Shown here one piece after another: positions 51,494 to 60,364 of a stretch of 64,000 nt of DNA (positions within the stretch are counted from its first letter, which is position 1; each line of letters starts with the position of its first letter). Source of the stretch: Nocardioides sp. PD653-B2 (GTDB lineage Bacteria; Actinomycetota; Actinomycetes; Propionibacteriales; Nocardioidaceae); NCBI RefSeq assembly GCF_002117935.1, contig NZ_BDJE01000048.1, forward strand, positions 1 through 64,000. Direction: 5' to 3'. Under the pieces are notes generated by a model. It did not search any database, was not told the DNA's origin, and was given only the letters and a program-made list of their open reading frames with translations. Both the position numbers and the translations under genes were made by a program.

Positions 51494-52489
51494 ATGACCA
51501 GGACCAAGGCTTCTGCGGCGATCGTCGGGCCCGGCAACATCGGGACCGACCTGATGTTCAAGCTGATCCGTCGCAGCGAGATCATCGAACCCCGGTACAT
51601 GGTGGGGGTCGACCCCACCTCCGACGGCCTCACCCGGGCCCGGCGACTGGGCCTGGAGACCAGCGCAGGAGGTGTCGACTGGCTGCTGTCCCGAGACGAG
51701 CTGCCCGACATCGTCTTCGAGGCCACCTCGGCCAAGGCACACGTGGCCAACGCTCCCCGCTACGCCGAAGCCGGCATCCTGGCGGTCGACCTCACGCCGG
51801 CCGCCGTCGGCCCCTACCTGTGCCCGCCGGTCAACCTGTCCTTCAACCTCGACGCGACGAACGTCAACATGATCACCTGCGGCGGCCAGGCCACCGTGCC
51901 GATGGTGAACGCGGTGTCCTCGGTCGTCCCGGTGCCGTACGCCGAGATCGTGGCCTCCGTCTCCAGCCGCTCGGCCGGGCCGGGCACCCGGGCCAACATC
52001 GACGAGTTCACCGAGACCACGGCCGCCGCCGTCGAGGAGATCGGCGGTGCCGAACGGGGCAAGGCGATCATCATCCTCAACCCGGTCGAGCCGCCCTTGA
52101 TGATGCGCAACTCCGTCTTCTGCGCGATCCCGGAGGAGGCGGGGGAGCCCGGCGCCCTCCAGGACCGGATCCTCGAGTCGATCCACGCGATGGTGCGCAA
52201 CGTCCAGGAGTACGTCGCCGGCTACCAGCTCCGGTCGGACCCCCAGTTCGACCCCGCCCGGCCCGCCTGGAGCGGCCAGGCACGGGTGTTCGTCCCCATC
52301 GAGGTCAGGGGCAGCGGTGACTACCTGCCCGACTACGCAGGGAACCTCGACATCATCACCGCGGCCGCGGCACGCGTCGGCGACCTGCTCGTCGCCCACC
52401 GGCTGGGCACCGCGACGTCGTGGAAGTCCACAGCCGAGCTGGGCGATCCGGCGTCCGACACGACCGCACCCGAGAAGGCAGGTGTCTGA
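51494..52489 (+). CDS. Acetaldehyde dehydrogenase (acylating, second copy)
   Basis: A 331-residue DmpF/MhpF-type enzyme: AIVGPGNIGTDLMFKL for NAD, catalytic cysteine in NMITCGGQATVP and the conserved GPGTRANIDEFTETT. It is clearly paralogous to the copy at 37339 but has a longer C-terminus. ATG at 51494 follows GAGAGGAC. It would work with the aldolase encoded next. Confidence 0.95.
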   Translation: MTRTKASAAIVGPGNIGTDLMFKLIRRSEIIEPRYMVGVDPTSDGLTRARRLGLETSAGGVDWLLSRDELPDIVFEATSAKAHVANAPRYAEAGILAVDLTPAAVGPYLCPPVNLSFNLDATNVNMITCGGQATVPMVNAVSSVVPVPYAEIVASVSSRSAGPGTRANIDEFTETTAAAVEEIGGAERGKAIIILNPVEPPLMMRNSVFCAIPEEAGEPGALQDRILESIHAMVRNVQEYVAGYQLRSDPQFDPARPAWSGQARVFVPIEVRGSGDYLPDYAGNLDIITAAAARVGDLLVAHRLGTATSWKSTAELGDPASDTTAPEKAGV

Positions 52490-52491
52490 CC

Positions 52492-53631
52492 GTGGGCGAC
52501 ATGACGATCCGGCCGGAGGACCTCCCGGTCGTCGGCCGCGAGGTGACCGAGACCGAGGTCCTCGAGCACGTGGGCTCCGCCGGCGGTCCGACGGACCTGC
52601 GGATCACCGACTCCACGCTGCGAGACGGCTCCCACGCGATGAGCCACCAGTTCACCGAGGCGCAGGTGCGTGGTGTCGTCTCCGCGTTGGACCGCGCCGG
52701 CGTGCAGGTGATCGAGGTGAGCCACGGTGACGGGCTCGGCGGCTCGAGCTTCAACTACGGGTTCAGCCTGGTCGACGAGCTCGACCTCATCGCCGCCGCG
52801 GTGGACGAGGCCGCCCGGGCCAAGATCGCGATCCTGATGCTGCCCGGCCTGGCCACCGTCAAGCACCTGAAGCGGGCCCAGGCGGTGGGCGCCTCGGTGG
52901 CCCGGATCGCCACCCACTGCACCGAGGCGGACGTGTCCATCCAGCACTTCGGGGAGGCGCGGTCCCTCGGCATGGAGACCGTGGGGTTCCTGATGCTCGC
53001 GCACCGGGCTTCCCCCGAGGTGCTGGCCGAGAATGCCCGCACCATGGTCGACGCCGGAGCCCAGTGCGTCTACGTCGTCGACTCCGCGGGCGCCCTCGTG
53101 CTCTCCGACGCCCAGGAGCGGATCCAGGCCGTCGTCGACGAGATCGGCCGCGACGGTGCCCAGGTCGGCTTCCACGGCCACCAGAACCTGAGCATGGGTG
53201 TGGCGAACTCCGTCCTGGCCTACCAGGCGGGCGCGAAGCAGATCGACGGTGCGCTGTGCGCGCTCGGGGCGGGTGCGGGGAACTCTCCCACCGAGGTGCT
53301 CGCCGCCACCTTCGAACGGTTGGGGATCAGGACCGGTGTCGACCTGGGGGAGGTGCTGTCGGCCGCCGAGGAGGTCGTGCGTCCGTTCATCCCGCGACTG
53401 CCCTGGATGGATCGTTCCTCGATCACCCAGGGCTACGCGGGGGTCTACTCGTCGTTCCTGCTGCACGCCGAACGCGCCGCGGAGCGGTACGCCGTGCCGG
53501 CGCACGCGATCCTGCAACGCGTCGGCGAGCACGGGTACGTCGGCGGCCAGGAGGACATGATCATCGACATCGCGCTGCAGCTGGCCGAGGAGCAGTCGCT
53601 CGGTGACCTGGCCGCGGTGGGGGTCCGCTGA
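52492..53631 (+). CDS. 4-hydroxy-2-oxovalerate aldolase (second copy)
   Basis: A 379-residue DmpG/MhpE aldolase: ITDSTLRDGSHAMSHQF, GFHGHQNLSMGVANS and the C-terminal YVGGQEDMIIDIALQ. Compared with the copy at 38286 it has about 25 extra N-terminal residues. GTG at 52492 or ATG at 52501 may be the start; AAGGCAGGTG lies upstream. Confidence 0.94.
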   Translation: MGDMTIRPEDLPVVGREVTETEVLEHVGSAGGPTDLRITDSTLRDGSHAMSHQFTEAQVRGVVSALDRAGVQVIEVSHGDGLGGSSFNYGFSLVDELDLIAAAVDEAARAKIAILMLPGLATVKHLKRAQAVGASVARIATHCTEADVSIQHFGEARSLGMETVGFLMLAHRASPEVLAENARTMVDAGAQCVYVVDSAGALVLSDAQERIQAVVDEIGRDGAQVGFHGHQNLSMGVANSVLAYQAGAKQIDGALCALGAGAGNSPTEVLAATFERLGIRTGVDLGEVLSAAEEVVRPFIPRLPWMDRSSITQGYAGVYSSFLLHAERAAERYAVPAHAILQRVGEHGYVGGQEDMIIDIALQLAEEQSLGDLAAVGVR

Positions 53632-54455
53632 TGGCCGCCGGGACCGGAGGACCGGCGCCGGCGCCGCCCGGCGGCTGGGACGTCGAGACCGCGGCGGCCG
53701 AGCTGCTGAGGTGCGAGGACGAGCGGATCGAGCGGCCGCCGTTCACCGACGAGTGGCCCGGGCTCGACCTCGACACCGGGTATGAGATCCAGGACGTCAA
53801 CCTGCGCAAGCGACTCGAGCGCGGCGAGACGCTGGTCGGGATCAAGCTCGGTCTGACCAGTCGCGCGAAGCAGCAGCGCATGGGGGTGCACTTCCCGTTC
53901 GTCGCCTGGTTGACGGACGCGATGATCCTGCCGGTCGGCGACCCGGTGCCGCAGTCGCGGCTGATCCACCCGCGGGCCGAGCCCGAGCTCGTCTTCGTGA
54001 TGGGGGACCGGCTGGCGGGCCCCGGGGTGAGCTGTGCCCAGGCCATGTCGTGCGTCGAGTCGGTCTGGGGAGGCGCGGAGATCATCGACTCCCGCTACCG
54101 CGACTTCCGGTTCACGGCCGGTGACGTCGCAGCCGACAACGCGTCCTCGGGAGCGTTCGTGACCGGACCGATCGGGCTGCCGCCGTCCGAGCTGGACCTG
54201 TCCCTCGAGGCCGTGCTGGTCGAGGTGGACGGCGTGGTCGTCGACTCGGCCACCGGCGCAGCGGTCCAGGGACACCCCGGCGAAGCGCTGGCCCTGGCAG
54301 CCAACGATCTCGCCCGTCGTGGGCACGCGATCGAGCCGGGCTGGATCGTCCTCACCGGCGGCATGACCGACGCGGTGTTCGCGCCCCCGGGTTCCTCGAT
54401 CGCGATGCACTTCACCCATCTCGGTTCGGTGTTCCTCAACGGCGGGAAGGTCTGA
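53631..54455 (+). CDS. 4-oxalocrotonate decarboxylase
   Basis: A 274-residue member of the hydratase/decarboxylase family. GIKLGLTSRAKQQRMGV and LIHPRAEPELVFVMG resemble DmpH/XylI more than the hydratases, and the adjacent tautomerase and semialdehyde dehydrogenase complete the oxalocrotonate branch. It decarboxylates 4-oxalocrotonate to 2-oxopent-4-enoate, usually in complex with the hydratase. ATG overlaps the aldolase stop by one base. Confidence 0.88.
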   Translation: MAAGTGGPAPAPPGGWDVETAAAELLRCEDERIERPPFTDEWPGLDLDTGYEIQDVNLRKRLERGETLVGIKLGLTSRAKQQRMGVHFPFVAWLTDAMILPVGDPVPQSRLIHPRAEPELVFVMGDRLAGPGVSCAQAMSCVESVWGGAEIIDSRYRDFRFTAGDVAADNASSGAFVTGPIGLPPSELDLSLEAVLVEVDGVVVDSATGAAVQGHPGEALALAANDLARRGHAIEPGWIVLTGGMTDAVFAPPGSSIAMHFTHLGSVFLNGGKV

Positions 54456-54459
54456 CGCG

Positions 54460-54669
54460 ATGCCCATGATCGAAGTGACCCTGGTGGAGGGGCGCACGGC
54501 CGAGCAGCTGCGGGCCCTGATCAGCGGCCTCACCCGGGCGGCCTGCGAGGCGGTGGGCGCGCCGCTGGAGAACGTGCGGGTCGTCGTCCGAGAGGTTCCT
54601 GCCACGCACTGGGCGGCCGGTGACGTGACGATCGCCGAGAGAGCAACGCGCGAAGGGGATGCGCCATGA
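54460..54669 (+). CDS. 4-oxalocrotonate tautomerase-like protein
   Basis: A 69-residue protein starting MPMIEVTLVEGRTAEQLRAL. The proline after Met is the catalytic general base of the 4-OT family. An arginine-rich strand follows (NVRVVVREVP). It isomerises 2-hydroxymuconate to 4-oxalocrotonate. ATG at 54460; the stop overlaps the next start (ATGA). Confidence 0.92.
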   Translation: MPMIEVTLVEGRTAEQLRALISGLTRAACEAVGAPLENVRVVVREVPATHWAAGDVTIAERATREGDAP

Positions 54670-56108
54670 GCGACCTGGAGTTCTTCGGGCACGTCATCGA
54701 CGGGGAGGAGACACCGTCGGTCGACGGCTCCACGTTCGAGGTGTGGAACCCCTGGACGCGGGAGGTGTGGGCCGAGGCTGCGGAGGGCGGGCCCGACGAC
54801 GCAGCCCGCGCGGTGGAGAGCTCACGACGGGCGTTCGACGAGGGCCCGTGGCCGCGGATGGGGCGCGCCGAGCGTGCGGCGGCCATCCACCGCCTCGCCG
54901 ACCTCCTGGAGGAGCGAGCAGACGATCTGGCCGCCCTGGACACGCGGAACATGGCCAAGCCGTTCGCCCAGGCACAGCACGACGTGGCCCGGTCGGTGTG
55001 GAACTTCCGGTTCTTCGCCGACCACCAGCGCGACCACTGCGGCGAGGTCTACCCGATGGACTCCGGGCACCACTCCTACAGCGAGTACGGACCGGCCGGC
55101 GTCGTCGCTGCCATCAGCCCCTGGAACTTCCCGCTGATGATGGCGAGCTGGAAGGTGGCGCCGGCGATCGCCTAGGGCAACACCTGCATCATCAAGCCTT
55201 CGGAGGACACCCCGGCCTCGGTCACTCTCATGGGCAGGCTCGCGACGGAGGCGGGGCTCCCGCCGGGCGTCATCAACGTGCTCAACGGACACGGCGACCC
55301 GGCGGGTGCGGCTCTGGTGGCGGACGACCGCGTCGACCGGGTGACGTTCACCGGGTCGTCGGCGACGGGGAAGCGGGTGATGGCGGCAGCCGCCGCCCAT
55401 CTGGCGCCGGTCTCCCTGGAGCTCGGCGGCAAAGGGGCCAACATCGTCTTCGAGGACGCCGATCTCGGCAACGCGGTGCGCTGGACCGTGGAGGCCATCT
55501 TCCGCAACTCCGGTCAGGTCTGCCTGGCGGGCTCCCGGCTCTACGTGGCCTCCGGCATCTATGACGAGTTCATGGCGCTGTTCGTGGCGGCCGCCGAGGC
55601 ACTCCCGATCGGTGACCCGTTCGACCCGGGGACACGATTCGCCAGCCTGGCCAGCAAGAAGCACTTCGAGAAGGTGTCGTCGTACGTCGACGGGGTCGAC
55701 CTCGAGGGGGGGAAGATCCTGACCGGCGGGGTCGACGAGGACGGCCGGTGGCTCGTCAGACCTACGATCGTCACCGATCTGCCGCTCACGGCTGCGGCGT
55801 ACTGCGAGGAGATCTTCGGGCCGGTGTGTGTCGTCAACCGTTTCGAGTCGGAGGACGAGGTGGTGGGTCTCGCCAACGACACCCGCTACGGCCTGAACGC
55901 CATGCTCTTCACCGAGAACCTCTCGCGCGCACACCGGGTGGCGTCTCGGCTGCGAGCCGGGACCGTCTGGGTGAACTGCTTCTTCATCCGCGACCTGCGC
56001 ACGCCCTTCGGTGGCGTCGGCGACTCGGGCGTCGGACGCGAAGGTGGCAACTTCAGCCGAGAGTTCTTCACCGAGCCGAAGGCGATCGTGATGCAGATCG
56101 ATCGGTAG
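54666..56108 (+). pseudogene. 2-hydroxymuconic-semialdehyde dehydrogenase with in-frame TAG
   Basis: A 480-codon aldehyde-dehydrogenase frame interrupted by TAG at codon 170 (55173-55175). Before it: GVVAAISPWNFPLMMASWKV; after it, in the same frame: GNTCIIKPSEDTP. Relatives have an ordinary residue between APAIA and GNTC. The catalytic cysteine (SGQVCLAGSR) and glutamate (LELGGKGAN) lie beyond the stop and are intact. There is no frameshift, so this is a single nonsense codon, possibly recent or a sequencing error. A restart at ATG 55230 would lack the first part of the cofactor-binding domain. Confidence 0.85.
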
Positions 56109-56142
56109 GAGTCAGCGCAGCGCGTCGGTGCCCCACATCGGC

Positions 56143-56179
56143 GAAGGGCCCTCGAGAGTATGAGTCGCAAGGGCCCTTC
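56143..56179. terminator. Candidate terminator after the meta-cleavage operon
   Basis: GAAGGGCCCT (56143-56152) and AGGGCCCTTC (56170-56179) form a 10-bp inverted repeat with a 17-base loop, 35 bp after the end of the operon. Confidence 0.55.
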
Positions 56180-56256
56180 TGGTGGTCGGTACCGGTGACG
56201 CTCCCGATCGGCGACTCTTCTCCTCCGGTCCCGGCGGCCTCGTCACCTTGCCGCCG

Positions 56257-56355
56257 CGGAGGGTCACCCCTCCGTGTGGACCTTCTCTTCCGAGTCGTCC
56301 CGATCCCCCTTGCGGGGGTTCGTGAGAACAGTTCTACGCCCGGCCCTGGGCCGGG
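56257..56355. other. Cluster of short hairpins in a 370-bp non-coding stretch
   Basis: Four consecutive inverted repeats: CGGAGGG/CCCTCCG (56257-56274), CCCCC/GGGGG (56305-56318), AGAAC/GTTCT (56325-56335) and CCCGGCC/GGCCGGG (56339-56355). No gene is evident between 56109 and 56476. The density of palindromes is higher than in other gaps here; some may be protein sites. Confidence 0.5.
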
Positions 56356-56359
56356 ACAA

Positions 56360-56373
56360 GGGACTTTGGTCCC
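56360..56373. promoter_or_regulatory. DosR/DevR-like box
   Basis: GGGACTTTGGTCCC matches 13 of the 14 central positions of the published DosR consensus GGGACTWWAGTCCC. DosR responds to hypoxia, nitric oxide and carbon monoxide in actinobacteria. The box is about 110 bp upstream of the YkvA-like gene. Confidence 0.6.
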
Positions 56374-56476
56374 TGTCTTCCGGGGCTCTGCGTGCTCGTC
56401 CGCGACGCGGCCACCAGCTCGTGACGAGCGACCGTGACGCGGTGTGCACGTGCGCCGGTCGGCTACGGTCTGAGAG

Positions 56477-56893
56477 ATGGAGCGGGTCCTTCTCCTGGCT
56501 GCCGCCGGGCTGGCGCTGTGGGCGATGAGTTGCCTGGTGATGGTGCTCGTCGCATCGCGGCTCCCGGACGGGTTGATGCGCCAGGTCGCCGAGTTCCTCC
56601 CGTCCTGCGTCTCGACGGCGCGCACCCTGCGGAAGGATCCGGCGGTGCCGCGTCGCGCGAAGGTCGCCCTGCTCGTGGCGGTGCTGTGGGTCGTGTCGCC
56701 GATCGATCTCCTGCCGGAGTTCCTCCCGGTGATCGGGCCGCTCGACGACGTGGTGGCCGTGATCCTGCTGCTGCGCTACGCGGCGCGCAGCATCCCGCGC
56801 GACACCCTCCTCGCCGCCTGGCCGAGCGACCCGACGCTCCTCGAACGCCTCCTCGGCCCGGGGCGGGCGCCGTCGTCGTCGTCGAACACCTGA
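56477..56893 (+). CDS. YkvA/DUF1232 family membrane protein
   Basis: A 138-residue protein. An N-terminal hydrophobic helix (VLLLAAAGLALWAMSCLVMV) is followed by the DUF1232 core RRAKVALLVAVLWVVSPIDLLPEFLPVIGPLDD, whose SPIDLxPEFxPxxGxLDD pattern is diagnostic (shown in part). The function is unknown. TACGGT at 56464-56469 is seven bases before the ATG, suggesting a leaderless mRNA. The DosR-like box upstream may control it. Confidence 0.85.
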   Translation: MERVLLLAAAGLALWAMSCLVMVLVASRLPDGLMRQVAEFLPSCVSTARTLRKDPAVPRRAKVALLVAVLWVVSPIDLLPEFLPVIGPLDDVVAVILLLRYAARSIPRDTLLAAWPSDPTLLERLLGPGRAPSSSSNT

Positions 56894-57021
56894 CGACGAA
56901 CCGGTCGGGCCTGCTCCGCGGAGTCATCCGGTCCGCCGGACCCGCCGCGGTGCCGGCTGGGGAGGTGCCGGGAGCCGGCCGAGGTCCCTTGCCCGCAGGG
57001 GCGATGCCGGATACTGACGGG

Positions 57022-57993
57022 GTGCCACGGACTCGCTGTTACCGCAACGGGGTCTTGACGGATGAGGACTTCGCGCTGGCCGACGTCGCGGAGCATCTCC
57101 GCGACGACTCGGCCGTGGTCTGGGTGGACCTGTGTGCACCTGATGCGGCGGACCTCCAGCTGGTGGCGGACGAGCTGGGGCTGCACCGCCTGGCCGTCGA
57201 GGACGCGACCCAGGGCCACCAACGACCCAAGGTCGACTGCTATGCGGGGCACGACTTCCTCAGCGCCTACTCGGTGCGCCTCGACGTCGAGTCCGGCGAG
57301 CTGGTCACCGCCGAGATCGCGGCGTTCATCACCCGGGCTGCGCTCATCACGGTGCGCCGCGACGACTCGTTCTCCATCACCGGGCTGGTGAGTCGCTGGG
57401 ACGACGACGTCGACCTGACCAAGTACGGCGTCGGCGCCCTCGTGCACGGCCTGCTGGACTTCGTGGTGGACGGGCACTTCGAGGCGGTGGAGTCGCTCGA
57501 CGACCAGATCGAACAGCTCGAGGACCTCCTCTTCGACGACCGCCCACACGACCAGGACGTCCAGCGCCGCAGCTTCGAGCTGCGCAAGAGCCTGGTCAAG
57601 GTGCGTCGGGTGGTGCTTCCCATGCGAGAGGTCGTCAACACCCTGATGCGGCGCGACGTCGGCTTGGTCACCGAGGAGCTCATGCCGTACTACCAAGACG
57701 TCTACGACCACGTCCTGCGCGCCACCGAGTGGACCGAGAGCCTCCGAGACCTCGTCAACACGATCCTCGAGACGAACCTGACGATCCAGGGGAACCGGCT
57801 CAACATCATCACCAAGAAGGTCACCAGCTGGGCCGCGATCATCGCAGTCCCCACCGCGATCACCGGCTTCTACGGCCAGAACGTCCCCTACCCCGGCTTC
57901 GCCAACGGTTCGGGCTTCCTCACGTCGAAGGCCCTCATCGTCGCCCTCTCCGGCGCCCTCTTCATCACGTTCAAGCGCAAGGACTGGCTCTGA
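57022..57993 (+). CDS. corA: CorA-family divalent-cation transporter
   Basis: A 323-residue protein. The large cytoplasmic N-terminal domain ends in long helices (VESLDDQIEQLEDLLF onward) and two C-terminal membrane segments. The loop that usually reads GMN reads YGQNVPYPG, a variant seen in some actinobacterial CorA proteins. GTG at 57022 lies six bases after GATACT, a leaderless layout; ATG at 57004 would add six residues but its ribosome-binding site is too close. It probably transports Mg2+, though the GQN variant leaves the ion open. Confidence 0.9.
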   Translation: MPRTRCYRNGVLTDEDFALADVAEHLRDDSAVVWVDLCAPDAADLQLVADELGLHRLAVEDATQGHQRPKVDCYAGHDFLSAYSVRLDVESGELVTAEIAAFITRAALITVRRDDSFSITGLVSRWDDDVDLTKYGVGALVHGLLDFVVDGHFEAVESLDDQIEQLEDLLFDDRPHDQDVQRRSFELRKSLVKVRRVVLPMREVVNTLMRRDVGLVTEELMPYYQDVYDHVLRATEWTESLRDLVNTILETNLTIQGNRLNIITKKVTSWAAIIAVPTAITGFYGQNVPYPGFANGSGFLTSKALIVALSGALFITFKRKDWL

Positions 57994-58164
57994 GGGACGC
58001 GTCCGATGGCAGTGTCGCACCCCGTCTCGGAGAGCGCGACGGGTAGGTGACGTCGGCCCTGCGGTGGGCCGGTGGTCGCGAACGCGGTGCACGACCAGAG
58101 TGGCCGTCGCTGCGCATCCTGGCCGGCATCAGCTCGTCGTACGCCGTCGGGACGACGTGCCGGG

Positions 58165-59586
58165 TCACCCCGGTGACTGCGCCCGCAGCCCCGGTCGCGG
58201 CAGGATCACGGTCGCGGTCATCGAGGTCGAGTGGTCGCAGCGGACGACCGATGTCGGGGGGCCGTGGCGGGAGTGGTGCTCCTGGTAGCAGAGCCGCAGC
58301 TCTCCGCCGGCTCGGCGAGCCAGCTGTTCGACGATCGACAGCCCCAGGCCGGCGCCGGGCCGGGACCGGGCTTCCGCGGCGCGGGTGAACCGTTCCGTCG
58401 CCCGGGTCATCAGTGCCGGGGGCATGCCCGGCCCCGCGTCGCGGACCTCGATCACGGTCCACCCCGGCACGACGCGGACCCGCACCTGGACGGGCGGGGA
58501 GCCGTGCAGGTAGGCGTTGTCGACGAGGTTGGTGAGGATGCGTTCGAGCGTGTGCGAGTCGACGGCGGCACGCGCGTCGGCCGAAGGCAGGTCGACGTCC
58601 GGGTGGTCGGCACCGCCGGGCTGAGCGAGACGCCGTCGGGCGAGGACGTCCCGGACGACCTGGGTGACATCGGTGTCCTCGGCGCGCGCGTCGTCGGGGG
58701 CGCCGAGCTCGAGCAGCTGTCCGGCCAGGTCGGTGAGGCGGGCGACGTCGACGGCGAGCTCGTCGAGGACTGCCTCGTGCTCCTGGGTCGTGCGGCTGCG
58801 GCGGCGGGCGAGCTGGATCCGGCTGGTGAGCAGCGTCAGGGGGGTGCGGAGCTCGTGGCTGGCGTCGTTGACGAACCGGCGTTCGTGCTCGAGGGAGCGC
58901 TCGAGGGCGCTGAGCATGTCGTTGAGGGTGTGGCCGAGGCGGGTGACCTCGTCGTCGCGGCCGGCCGGTACGTCGAGGCGCAGGCCATCCGCGCCGCCCG
59001 CGATCTCCGCCGCCCGGCGGCGGTAGCGCTCGACCGGGCGCAGCGCGGCCCGGGCAAGCAGGTCACCGACGACGGCGGCCACGACGAGCGCCCCCAGTCC
59101 TGCGAGGGAGAGCTGGAGGAGAAGCTCACGGAGAGCTTCGTCGCGATGGTCGCGCCGGACTCCCACGACCAGGTAGGGACCGGTGGGGTCGAGCGCGGTG
59201 ATCTGGACCCGGTAGGGCTGGTCAGCGACGGGGAGGAGCCGGCCGATGTCCTTCGTGATCGGCCCGGACCCGACCTCGTCGAGGTCGGCCGCCGGGACCA
59301 GCGAGGTGGTGGGCGCGGTCCCGCCGGAGTCCAGCAGCTGCCCGTTGCTGCCGAGGACCTGCCAACCGGCGCCGGTGGCATCCGCGGCGGCGGGGGAGGC
59401 GACCCGACCCGAGGCGTCCACCAGCGGGGTGATGACGGCGGTGGCCTGGTCGAGCTCGGTGTCGAGCCCGCGGTCCAGGGCGTACTCGACCCTCCAGTAG
59501 ACGAACGCCCCGGCCGCGCCGAGCAGCACGAGCATGGCGACCACGAACCCGGCCACCAGCCGCACCCGCAGCGGCAGCCGGCTCAC
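58165..59586 (-). CDS. Two-component sensor histidine kinase
   Basis: A 473-residue membrane kinase: membrane segment at residues 8-28, extracellular sensor to about 155, second membrane segment (LAGLGALVVAAVVGDLLA), HAMP linker, dimerisation domain with the phospho-histidine in NDASHELRTPL, and ATPase domain (NLVDNAYLHG, VRDAGPGMPP, GLGLSIVEQLA). GTG at 59586 overlaps the response-regulator stop (GTGA). The gap 57994-58164 holds no gene. Confidence 0.93.
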   Translation of the reverse strand: MSRLPLRVRLVAGFVVAMLVLLGAAGAFVYWRVEYALDRGLDTELDQATAVITPLVDASGRVASPAAADATGAGWQVLGSNGQLLDSGGTAPTTSLVPAADLDEVGSGPITKDIGRLLPVADQPYRVQITALDPTGPYLVVGVRRDHRDEALRELLLQLSLAGLGALVVAAVVGDLLARAALRPVERYRRRAAEIAGGADGLRLDVPAGRDDEVTRLGHTLNDMLSALERSLEHERRFVNDASHELRTPLTLLTSRIQLARRRSRTTQEHEAVLDELAVDVARLTDLAGQLLELGAPDDARAEDTDVTQVVRDVLARRRLAQPGGADHPDVDLPSADARAAVDSHTLERILTNLVDNAYLHGSPPVQVRVRVVPGWTVIEVRDAGPGMPPALMTRATERFTRAAEARSRPGAGLGLSIVEQLARRAGGELRLCYQEHHSRHGPPTSVVRCDHSTSMTATVILPRPGLRAQSPG

Positions 59587-60269
59587 CGCGTCGGCCCGGG
59601 ATCGACTCGGTAGCCGGCGCCACGGACGGTGGTGATGGTGGTGGTCCCGAACGGGCGGTCGATCTTCGCGCGGATCGATGCCAGGTGCACGTCGATCACG
59701 TTGCTGTGGAGATCGGTCTCGCCGTCCCAGACCTCGTCGAGGATCGTGTAGCGGCTGACGACCTGGCCCGTCCGTGCGACGAGGAGGTGGAGGATGTCGA
59801 ACTCACGGGCCGAGAGCTCGATGGGGGTCCCGGCACGCCAGACGAGACGTCCGGCCGGGTCGACGACGAGGTCGCCGACCTCGACCACGGTCCCCTCGCC
59901 GTACGTCGAGCGCCGGACGAGCGCCCGCAGCCGGGCCAACAGCTCGTCGAGGTCGAAGGGCTTGGGCAGGTAGTCGTCGGCGCCGGCGTCGAGACCGTCG
60001 ATGCGGTCACGAACGTCACCCCGGGCCGTGAGCATCAGCACCGGCGTGACCACCCCGAGACCACGAAGACGACGACACACCGCGAGCCCGTCCATGCCGG
60101 GAAGCATCCAGTCGAGCAGCAGCACGTCGTACGGCAGCCCGTCGGGAAGCGCCCGGCCGTACGCCGCCGTGCCGTCGTGGACCACCTCGACGTCCCAGCC
60201 GGCTTCGCCCAGGGACTGCTCCAGGAGGTCGGCGAGCCGGCGATCGTCCTCGGCGACCAAGATCCGCAC
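59583..60269 (-). CDS. OmpR-family response regulator
   Basis: A 228-residue regulator. The receiver domain has the acidic pair in VAEDDRR, the phospho-aspartate in LLLDWMLPGMDG and the lysine in LPKPFD; the C-terminal winged helix has LSAREFDILHLLV and TTVRGAGYRVD. GTG at 60269 follows GGAGG; the frame extends to 60329 without supporting features. It pairs with the kinase downstream and diverges from the ABC genes, its likely target. Confidence 0.93.
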   Translation of the reverse strand: MRILVAEDDRRLADLLEQSLGEAGWDVEVVHDGTAAYGRALPDGLPYDVLLLDWMLPGMDGLAVCRRLRGLGVVTPVLMLTARGDVRDRIDGLDAGADDYLPKPFDLDELLARLRALVRRSTYGEGTVVEVGDLVVDPAGRLVWRAGTPIELSAREFDILHLLVARTGQVVSRYTILDEVWDGETDLHSNVIDVHLASIRAKIDRPFGTTTITTVRGAGYRVDPGPTR

Positions 60270-60351
60270 TCTCGTCCCTCCTCCGCGGTTGTCGACGAGT
60301 CCACCTTGCACCCTCGGGACCGGGTTCATCGTCCCTTCATGTCGCTCCTTC

Positions 60352-60357
60352 TACGGT
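60352..60357 (+). promoter_or_regulatory. Leaderless -10 of the ABC operon
   Basis: TACGGT followed by seven bases and the ATG at 60365, with no ribosome-binding site. It lies in the 95-bp gap shared with the response-regulator gene. Confidence 0.45.
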
Positions 60358-60364
60358 GCGCCAC

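Noticed and set aside
55173..55175. Pyrrolysine or programmed read-through at the TAG
   Set aside because: No pyrrolysine system is expected in this lineage and aldehyde dehydrogenases do not use it; a nonsense mutation or sequence error is simpler.
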